Assembly (NCBI GenBank): GCA_045531495.1
Contig: JAZSED010000118.1
Location: 1-5,767 of the forward strand
DNA from: URNF01 sp045531495
GTDB lineage: Bacteria > Bacillota > Clostridia > Oscillospirales > Acutalibacteraceae
DNA length: 5,767 nt
Direction: 5' to 3'
A model generated the notes under the pieces. It saw only the letters and a list, made by a program, of their open reading frames with translations, searched no databases and was not told the DNA's origin. Positions 1 through 5,767 of the stretch are shown one piece after another. Each line of letters begins with the position of its first letter. Positions within the stretch are counted from its first letter, which is position 1. Made by a program: the position numbers and the translations under genes.

Positions 1-3000
1 AAACGGACAAATTGGATATTTTGCGTACCGATACGGGCAACCGTAACCTGTTTTTGTTCCTGCCCGAATGGATTGGCGAATTCGGCGATTATATTGTCGA
101 AATGAACTATACTGCCTTGTCGAAATATTCCAACAACACGAGATACACCCCCGTTGTGTTCCGTGCGAGCGGCAGTAAAATGGTGCCGTATTATACCGCG
201 TGGATAAACTTTAACGGCTTGGCCGATATTCAAAAGCGTAGTTCGACTGATTGGGCGTTTACCGAACTTGCGGCGAATGCATCCAGCGGCGTGTCGGTAG
301 CGATAGGCACCAACGTCACCTACGTAGCAGATGTAATGGGCGATACGGTGACCTTCTCCGCTAACGGCACGGATGTATTGACCTACGACGGCTTGACCGA
401 AATCCGTACCGGTCGCGTGGGCCTTGGTATTGTCGGCACGTCGGTAGAAGTGGACTATATGAAGGTTTCTCTGCAGCCCGATGCTATCGAAATGATTCCC
501 GCAGAGGACACGACCGCTGCCGACTACACCCCTGCAACCAAAGGTGTCACCGCATTTGAAGTCACCGACGGTGAAACCACCAAAACGGTGTACGTTGTGG
601 CGAAAGATGCCGCTGATACCGAATATGTGTTGTACGAAAACGGCTTTAATGAAGCGGCTGATTTAAACGACTTGACCGCCGTGTTGAACGGTGCAGGTAC
701 CGAAAGCGTTGCAAACGGCAAATTCAACTTTACCCGCACGTCTGCCACCTCTGCGAGCAACCGTGCGTATCTGTTGCCCGAATGGCTGTACGATTTTTCC
801 GATTATACGTTGGAAATGACCGCTTCGGTTAACGCACAGGCAAATACGGGCAGATATATCGGTTTTATCTTCCGTGCGCAGAAAGGCACCGACGGCAGAC
901 CGTACGGCATTGCTTCTCTTGACCGTAAAAAACAGCTCATTATCGGTGACCGTTCCGCTTCCGAAGGCAGCGGCTGGAACCCCAATTGGTGGAAGGACGA
1001 TTACGTCACCAACGCCTATACGTTGCCCGATTACGGCGTGCTCGCCACCTATAAAATGGCAGTTTCGGGCGATAATCTCAAGGTGTGGTACAACGATAAC
1101 AAGATTAAAGATATGACCATGCCCGATACCGCACCTACGCAGGGACGCCCCGGCATTATGACCGCAGGTATCGACTTTGATATTGATAACTACAAAGTCA
1201 CCCTTACCGAGTCCGAGAAAATCGCCGCGGCGGATACCTTTACCCCCGCAGCCGCAGGTGTAACCGAGTTTATTGCGACCGCAAACGGTGTCTCCAAGTC
1301 TATCTATGTTGTGGCGAAAGAAGTACAAGACACCGAGTACGTGTTGTACGAAAATGACTTTAACACCGCGGCATCGCTGAATGATGTCATTCGTGTGGTC
1401 GGCGGTACCGATGCTAACTATCCGCTTGCTGTGAGCGACGGCGCTCTCACCCTTACCCGCGTGAGCAATAACAGCGGCAACACTACCATCGGTTTCCCGC
1501 TGTGGCTGAGCGATTTCGGTGATTACACCATCGAAACCAGCCTTGCCGTTACCGCACAGACCAATACAAGTCGTTATTACGGTCTTGTGTTCCGCGGTAA
1601 CCCGAGCGGAACGTATGCACCGTACTATGCGTCTCTCTATGTCCGTAACGGCAAATGGCAAGGCCAGCGTCGCTTGTCTACGGTGGCCGGCGCTGATTGG
1701 AACGCCGCGTGGGACAACTGGGCAGGACCTGCTGTGACAGGCGCCTTTACCGCCGCCGCGCTGGGCACCTATGCCACGCACAAGGTGGAAGTAAAAGACG
1801 ATACCGCTACTTGCTATTATAACGGCGCCAAAGTTGGCACCTATACGCCCACCGACGTGAGAGACACCGGCTTTGTCGGCTTGTTCTTCACCGCCGTAGA
1901 CGCGAAGGTGGATTATTTCAAGGTAACACTTGCCGAACAAAAAACCGAATCCGAACAGATTACCGCCTTCACCCCCAAAACCGCCGGTGTAACACCCTTG
2001 ACCGTAAAGGATGCTGAAGGCAACGAAAAAACGGTGTACGTGGTAGCAAAAGAAGCCGCCGACACAGAATATGTCCTGTATGAAAACGACTTTAACAACC
2101 CGTCGGATGCCAATGCACTGTCGGTAGTGGAAGGCAACGCTACCTTGGCGGCGGCAGACGGCAAATTGACCGTACAAGCGTCTACCGCTTACGTGCAGTT
2201 ACCTGCGTTCCTCGGTGATTTCGGCGATTACAAAATGGAAACGGTCGCCACCACCGATGCATACGGCTCTAACGCCGATTGGATAGGGTTTATGGCACGT
2301 GGCCAACATGCCGACAGCGGCAAAGAGGCCTATGTAGCGCAGCTGCGTCACCACGGAAACAAGTGGAACTCTATTCAGTATAACTACCGCGATGCGAGCG
2401 GCACGTTAAACCGCTATGCCTGGGGTAACCACGCGGCAATCTCTACGAGCAGTGAACACACCTACACGCTGGTAATGAAGGACGACCTGCTTACGTTACA
2501 GCAGGACGGCACCTATGTGTTCTATCAGAAGGATGACAAGGCGGTGCGTACAGGCTACCTCGGCTTTGCACTGTCTAATGTCACCTTGAGCGTCAACAGC
2601 ATCCGCGTGACCTTGGAAGATACCGAAAAGCCCAACGCGCCCCGCAGCGCCTCCTTCACCCCCGACGCAGGACTGCCGTACGGCACCATTGCAGGTACGT
2701 TGCAGGTGTCGCTGGATACCGCAGGCGATAAAGCGGTAGACGTTGCGTATTATTGGGGCGACGGCAACGGCAAATTGGCAGGATATGCCGCTTTTGACGA
2801 AATATTGGTAGGCGGAAAAACCGCTGTCACCGACAGCATTCCCGCAGGCACCGTTGTACCTGCAGGCGCTACCGAGTTGCGCGTATATACCGCCAACGAA
2901 GCGGGCGAATCGGAAACCTGTGTGACAATTCCGCTGCCGCTTAGCGTACGCAATATGGCAACGGGTGAAGAAACGTTGAGCTTCCAGGTGGGCAGTGACA

Positions 3001-5767
3001 CCCATATTATGCCTAAGGACTCTTCGGCGAATGCGGATCAAAACGCCGCACATCTCGCGGATTTGTTGCAGGATATTGCGAAATTTGATACAAACTCCGC
3101 AGGCTTTTTCCAGGGCGGCGACATCGTAGATAACGGTAAAGTTACCGAGTATCAGCATTTCAAGGAAGTGTGGGATGCCAACAGCAACGGCTTGGCGCTG
3201 GAAGGCATCATCGGCAACCACGAATATTGGTATTCGGATGAATACGCCGATACGATTAACAACTTTGTGACCTATACGGGTATTCCGATTACCCCCGAAC
3301 AGCCGTATTATACCAAAAATGTGAACGGGTATGATTTCTTCTTCCTCAACTCGTCTATCAAAAACGGTACGGGCAGCGGACATAACATTGCCGTGCTCGG
3401 CGAGGCACAGCTGACATGGTTGGCAGAGGAAATGGCGGCAAAAGCGCAGGAAAATAAACCGATGTTTGTTTTCCACCACCAGAAATTCAATCAGATTGCC
3501 GAGGCGGAACAGCTGCAAGCGATTTTCGCACAGTATCCGCAGACGGTTTTCCTGACGTCCCATACCCATAATGATATGAATACCGCAGGCATTTTCGAAT
3601 ATGCCGATGACACGATGTGCAACACGGCAAACACCTCCTCGGTGTCCTATACCGTGTATACACATTACAACCCCTACGGCGAAAACACCCACGACAGATC
3701 GCAGGTGTATTACGTGGAGGTATACGAGGATCGTGTGCTGTTCCGCGGTATGGATATTCTGACTGACGAATGGTTGCCCTCTGCGCAGTTTGTATTCTGG
3801 TACGGCGACGTGGAGACCTATCCCGCCGATGCCAACCTGTACCCTGCGGTAAGCGGTGATTACGAGACCTTCTCGTTTGATGCGTCTGCTGTACCTGCGG
3901 TGGGTGACGACGGCTTTACCGCCGCGGACACGCAAGCAGTAGCGGCGCTGGAAGGCAAATTTAACTTCTACTATGACCGCGAAGGCGCGCATTACCGTGA
4001 ACGCGACCTGTTTGACAACCTCGATACCAATGACAACTATAACCCCACCGGTACGGCAACGGGTTGGTCGAAATGGGTGCCCGGCGGCGAATGGCTGACC
4101 CGTGAGACGGGCAAGACCAAGGGCGAAATGTTCCGCAAGATTGACTCGCTTGTACCGCTCAATTCCAAAGGCGAGGAAATTGTCGTTGAAAACTTTGAAA
4201 CCACCTTTAATGTGAAGTTCGCAGGTACGTACGGCGGTGCTGTTCTCGGCTTCCGTCAACAGAATGCAGGCCATTTCACCGCGGGATATTACAACCTTAT
4301 CAAGACAACGGGCTTTGTTGCTGTTAACAAAAACGGTATGTCCATAGCCTCGGGCAATGATATTGTATGCAACTCCAACGGTGATGCCACCAACGATATG
4401 TACAATCATTTCGAAACCGCGTTTGCAACAGCCTTGCCCGATACGGTAACCGTCAAGGTGCGGGTGGTCGACACCGATATCACGGTGGAAATTTACGATT
4501 ATACCACACAGCAGTTGCTGCACACGGAACAGGACACCCTGTCCCTTAAGGGCGCAGGCGCTTTGGCATACGGCGTGTCTGCCATCGGTCACAGCATCGG
4601 CGATATCACCTTGACCAAGCTAAACGGTTTTGGTGCACCTGCCGATATGGTGGTTGAAGGCCATAAAAACGGTGTGGTGGAAACGGTAGACGTAGAAAGA
4701 ACCGAAAACGGGTATCGCTATACCGTACAAGTTACCCCCGATGCGGGATACGAATTGCGTGCAGGCTCTTTGTTGGTAGAAGATACAAACGGTAATCTCT
4801 ACGTACCTACCCGTGTGGGCTTCCGTCAAGGCGGCGACGCTACGCGTTACACCGTTACCGTAAACGGTGAAGGCGCCGTATACGCAACCTTCTGTAAACC
4901 CACCGCACAAGACCCGAATATCGGCAATCTCGGCACCTCCATTAATCCTGTTCTCTCAGGCCTCCGATTTGTCACCCGTTTCACCCGCGTGGTGGAAAAC
5001 GACGTTGAATACGTTGTTTTCGGTGATGAGAAGCTCGCGATTGCCGACTACGGTATGCTGATGGGTATTGATAGTGTTATCGGCGACAGCGAATTGGATT
5101 TGACACTTGCCGAAACCAATAAATACGTACAGAACGTAAGCGTTAAGGCAAGAGGCGTTTACTATGATCTCTGCAGTGAGCACATCGATATGAGTGTTTG
5201 CATCACGGGCGTGGACAAGGTAAACGGCGGCGCGGATATGGACGTTGTTTCGAGAACCTACATCGTTCTCGAAAACGGTGACGTGCTGTACGGTGATATT
5301 TGGAGCAGCTCCTACAATGAAACGCTCGGTGTGTATGAGACCTCTACCATAGCACAGCTTGAAGAGGCGGGCGCGGTCGTGTGGCACGGCCGCACCACCG
5401 CCTACGGCACCGCCCGTCAACTGCCTAAATTTGGCGGGACCGGCTTTACCCTGCAGGGTACCTTTGGCGGCGATGTATCGGTGACGCTTAACCACTCTGA
5501 ATACGCGAGCGCGTTGAACGTTGTGGTAGACGGCGATACCGACAACGTCAAAACCTTCTGGGTCGAAGCGGGCGATGCCACCGTCAAGGTGGCAAACGAC
5601 CTGCCGTACGGCGACCACAGCATACAGATGACCCGCAGTAATTCCAATTACGGCGTCATGACCTTGAAAAGTGTCACCTATAACGGCACGCTCGGCACGG
5701 CAACCGTAAACCCGTTGCAGTTTGAATTCTTAGGCGATTCCATTACGGCGGCGGGCGGCGAAAGCGG
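1..5767 (+). CDS. Giant extracellular multidomain protein with metallophosphoesterase and CE2-type esterase domains (partial at both ends)
   Basis: A single frame (codons starting at multiples of 3) stays open across the entire window, giving at least 1921 residues with no start, stop or signal peptide visible. Domains in order: four Ig-like/concanavalin-like modules (residues 1-872), an Ig/FN3-like domain (873-980), a calcineurin-like phosphoesterase (992-1264), a connector, a fifth concanavalin-like module (1335-1543), a small beta domain (1544-1633), a GLRF-type domain (1640-1774), a CE2-type beta-sandwich (1791-1905) and the start of an SGNH esterase (1906 onward). Only seven cysteines and abundant T, D, G, N and Y point to an exported protein; a signal peptide and cell-wall anchor or S-layer module would lie outside. 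A complete SGNH domain needs roughly 200 more residues, so the full protein probably exceeds 2100. Substrates are unknown. The inferred role is removal of phosphate and acyl groups from extracellular glycans. The reading frame is very secure; the biological role is inference. Confidence 0.95.
3..479 (+). repeat. Concanavalin/LamG-like module 1 (N-terminally cut)
   Basis: Residues 1-159 are the C-terminal three quarters of the first copy of a tandem module. It aligns by eye with the next three copies through LPEWIGEFGDYIVEM (residues 20-34), NNTRYTPVVFRASG (about 45-58) and the closing strand VEVDYMKVSL. LPEW starts at position 60 here and at 774 in module 2, exactly 714 bases apart. The alternating strands and the 'vFRa' core strand fit a concanavalin-like beta-sandwich of the LamG or DUF1080 type. 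Such modules often bind glycans, but no catalytic residues are evident. The family assignment is tentative; the repeat relationship is clear. Confidence 0.7.
480..1208 (+). repeat. Ig-like linker plus concanavalin/LamG-like module 2
   Basis: Residues 160-402. A short beta linker (about 175-210) carries YTPATKGVTAF, then KTVYVVAK and DTEYVLYEN, and runs straight into the sandwich domain (about 211-402). Core landmarks are LPEWLYDFSDYTLEM (258-272), RYIGFIFRA and the closing FDIDNYKVTL. A Trp-rich insertion, GSGWNPNWW (W325, W329, W330), has no exact counterpart in the other copies and could be a ligand-binding loop. The 'YENgFn...' opening strand is typical of DUF1080/LamG-type sandwiches. Function is probably binding or spacing rather than catalysis; that part is inference. 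Confidence 0.7.
1209..1934 (+). repeat. Ig-like linker plus concanavalin/LamG-like module 3
   Basis: Residues 403-644. The linker has FTPAAAGVTEF, SIYVVAKE and DTEYVLYENDF; the sandwich follows with FPLWLSDFGDYTIET (498-512), RYYGLVFRG and the closing VDYFKVTL. The YENDF motif sits 714 bases after its counterpart in module 2. Exact 14-base matches to module 2 persist in register in the linker (gttgtggcgaaaga at 594 and 1308; gtgttgtacgaaaa at 627 and 1341). The variable loop holds four tryptophans (W552, W566, W570, W573), again a plausible aromatic platform for sugar binding. One of the seven cysteines in the window occurs here, within TATCYYNG. Confidence 0.7.
1935..2618 (+). repeat. Ig-like linker plus concanavalin/LamG-like module 4
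   Basis: Residues 645-872. The linker FTPKTAGVTPL / KTVYVVAKE / DTEYVLYENDF is the closest to consensus. The sandwich has LPAFLGDFGDYKMET (from residue 733), DWIGFMARG and closing strands VTLSVNSIRVTLED. YENDF lies 732 bases after that of module 3. The 'vFRa' strand is altered to 'FMAR', and the variable loop (NKWNSIQYNYRD...RYAWGNH) differs completely from those of modules 2 and 3. This is the last copy with the standard linker; it abuts the phosphoesterase region. Confidence 0.68.
2619..2942 (+). other. Ig/FN3-like domain preceding the phosphoesterase
   Basis: Residues 873-980. After the hinge DTEKPNAPRS comes a stretch of alternating strands: SFTPDAGLPYGTIAGTLQVSL, VDVAYYWGDGNGKLAGY, IPAGTVVPAGATELRVYTANEAGES, ending TIPLPLS. 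The pattern (a 'WGD.nG.l' turn, then 'GATELRVYTANEAGES') is typical of Ig/FN3-like beta domains found directly upstream of secreted metallophosphoesterases. It probably packs against or positions the catalytic domain. The fold assignment rests on pattern only. Confidence 0.5.
2976..3794 (+). other. Calcineurin-like metallophosphoesterase catalytic domain
   Basis: Residues 992-1264. All five metal and phosphate motifs of the calcineurin-like phosphoesterase superfamily occur in order and at normal spacing: SDTH (D999, H1001), GGD (D1040), GNHE (N1072, H1073), FHHQ (H1158/H1159) and SHTH (H1187, H1189). The flanking text also matches secreted bacterial members: PYYTKNVNGYDFFFLNSS, LGEAQLTWLAEEM, KPMFVFHHQ and the closing VEVYEDRVLFRGMDI. 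The domain should bind two divalent metals and hydrolyse a phosphomonoester or phosphodiester outside the cell; the substrate cannot be read from sequence. The usual G before D and before the final HxH is replaced by S (SDTH, SHTH), but every metal ligand is kept, so activity is expected. The second motif lacks the Tyr of purple acid phosphatases (GDxxY), so this is not a typical member of that group. Confidence 0.92.
3795..4004 (+). other. Connector of unknown fold
   Basis: Residues 1265-1334, between the end of the phosphoesterase and the fifth sandwich module. The text is rich in acidic and aromatic residues (YPADANLYPAVSGDYETFSF, then a VGDDGFTAADTQAVAALEGK stretch and NFYYDREGAHYRERD). 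I do not recognise a family. It does not contain the FTP..AGVT / VYVVAK linker that precedes modules 2-4. It may be an extra strand set of the phosphoesterase or a hinge. Confidence 0.4.
4005..4631 (+). other. Fifth, divergent concanavalin/LamG-like module
   Basis: Residues 1335-1543. DLFDNLDTNDNYNP opens the domain in the manner of 'YENDFN' in the tandem copies. Further on are WSKWVPGGEWLTRE, a strand VENFETTFNVKF, the core strand YGGAVLGFRQ (compare 'YIGFIFRA'), and the closing VTVKVRVVDTDITVEIYDY and SIGDITLTKLNG. This order of strands fits the same beta-sandwich fold, but similarity to modules 1-4 is weak and the standard linker is absent. It is probably a separately acquired substrate-binding or spacer domain. 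One cysteine is present (IVCNSN). Confidence 0.5.
4632..4901 (+). other. Small beta repeat domain
   Basis: Residues 1544-1633. The pattern 'ENGYRYTVQVTPDAGYELRAGSLLVED' followed by 'RYTVTVNGEGAVYATF' resembles the short bacterial surface repeats in which a 'tpdaGYel' turn precedes a 'tvt..G.v.a.F' strand pair, as seen in many Gram-positive adhesin-like proteins. It is most likely a structural stalk element. No catalytic residues are apparent. Confidence 0.45.
4920..5324 (+). other. GLRF-type domain of unknown function, common in large clostridial secreted proteins
   Basis: Residues 1640-1774. Landmarks are SGLRFVTRF (1652-1660), IADYGMLMG, a VQNVSVKARGVYYDL stretch, a VCITGVDKV strand and VVSRTYIVLENGDVLYGDIW. 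From memory, this order (G[IL]RF..., then ...EYG.l..., then ...aR.Yi....G.v.YG) recurs as a roughly 130-residue module in giant secreted proteins of Clostridia, usually as a non-catalytic accessory domain. I know of no established biochemical function. Two of the window's cysteines are here (YDLCSEH and MSVCITG), separated by about eleven residues. Confidence 0.5.
5373..5717 (+). other. CE2-type N-terminal beta-sandwich
   Basis: Residues 1791-1905. The run VVWHGRTTAYGTAR, then GGTGFTLQGTFGGDVSVTL, LNVVVDGDTDNVKTFWVEAG, LPYGDHSIQMTRSNSNYGVMTLKSVTYNGTL matches the jelly-roll that precedes the SGNH domain in carbohydrate esterase family 2. The family's signs are the 'GR' start, the 'G.gf.l.f.G..v.v.l' strands, the 'v.vDG' strand and the 'l..G.H.i...r' segment. 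In CE2 enzymes this domain packs against the catalytic domain and helps form the substrate cleft. Its position directly before the GDSIT motif supports the assignment. Confidence 0.75.
5718..5767 (+). other. SGNH/GDSL esterase domain, first residues only
   Basis: Residues 1906-1921: QFEFLGDSITAAGGES. This is block I of SGNH hydrolases: a hydrophobic strand followed by GDSIT, with the predicted nucleophile Ser at residue 1913 (codon 5739-5741). Together with the upstream jelly-roll it indicates a CE2-like enzyme, which typically removes acetyl groups from xylan, mannan or related polysaccharides. The oxyanion Gly and Asn blocks and the catalytic His lie beyond the window, so activity cannot be judged here. 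Confidence 0.8.

Noticed and set aside
582..2093. Repeated short sequences as a CRISPR array or insertion-element ends
   Set aside because: The matches are about 714-723 bases apart per module, lie in frame in coding sequence, and correspond to conserved protein linkers.
663..2177. Minus-strand open frame of 504 codons
   Set aside because: It is codon-aligned with the + strand gene and bounded by the sense TTA at 663. Its translation shows no recognisable domain, while the + frame shows repeated modules over the same bases.
2955..2957. Internal ATG just before the phosphoesterase as a possible separate gene start
   Set aside because: There is no stop codon upstream in frame, no clear Shine-Dalgarno sequence, and the Ig/FN3-like domain runs directly into the catalytic domain.
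2976..3794. Purple acid phosphatase identity for the phosphoesterase domain
   Set aside because: The second motif reads GGDIVDN without the GDxxY tyrosine that gives purple acid phosphatases their iron-tyrosinate ligand, so only the general calcineurin-like superfamily is claimed.
2496..4592. Minus-strand open frame of 698 codons
   Set aside because: It covers the phosphoesterase, whose catalytic motifs are clear on the + strand. The frame exists only because sense TTA, CTA and TCA codons are absent between 2496 and 4620; the antisense protein is Cys-, His- and Arg-rich with no family pattern.
4956..5618. Minus-strand open frame of 220 codons, with shorter overlapping ones on both strands (for example 874-1116 +, 1519-1737 +, 4867-5061 +)
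   Set aside because: All overlap the continuous + frame, lack convincing ribosome binding sites or family patterns, and are explained as shadows.

Overview
The whole window lies inside one very large protein-coding gene on the + strand. Codons start at positions 3, 6, 9 and so on, and I read no in-frame stop from 3 to 5765. That gives 1921 codons with neither the start nor the end of the gene present. There is no intergenic DNA, and I see no RNA gene, promoter, terminator, mobile element or CRISPR array.

The product looks like a secreted or surface multidomain protein of an uncultured Gram-positive gut-type anaerobe, probably Clostridia/Oscillospiraceae. This is inferred from the mid-range GC, the low cysteine content (7 in 1921 residues), the threonine-, aspartate-, glycine- and tyrosine-rich beta modules, and a domain set that recurs in giant clostridial extracellular proteins. 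The taxonomy is not proven.

Layout, in order:
(1) Four tandem modules, the first cut by the window edge. Each pairs a short Ig-like linker with a concanavalin/LamG-like beta-sandwich, with a period of about 235-244 residues (3-2618).
(2) An Ig/FN3-like domain (2619-2942).
(3) A calcineurin-type metallophosphoesterase with its full set of metal-binding motifs (2976-3794).
(4) An unassigned connector (3795-4004) and a fifth, divergent concanavalin-like module (4005-4631).
(5) A small beta repeat domain (4632-4901).
(6) A poorly characterised 'GLRF...RTYI' domain (4920-5324).
(7) A CE2-type N-terminal beta-sandwich (5373-5717), leading into an SGNH/GDSL esterase whose nucleophile motif GDSIT is visible just before the window ends.

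The likely theme is an extracellular glycan-processing machine. Non-catalytic beta-sandwich modules would bind or space the protein. One catalytic domain would remove phosphate from a phosphorylated substrate, and the other would remove acyl (acetyl) groups from polysaccharide. The phosphatase-plus-esterase pairing in one chain is the most interesting aspect. Long open frames on the opposite strand are explained by near-absence of TTA, CTA and TCA codons in the real gene.
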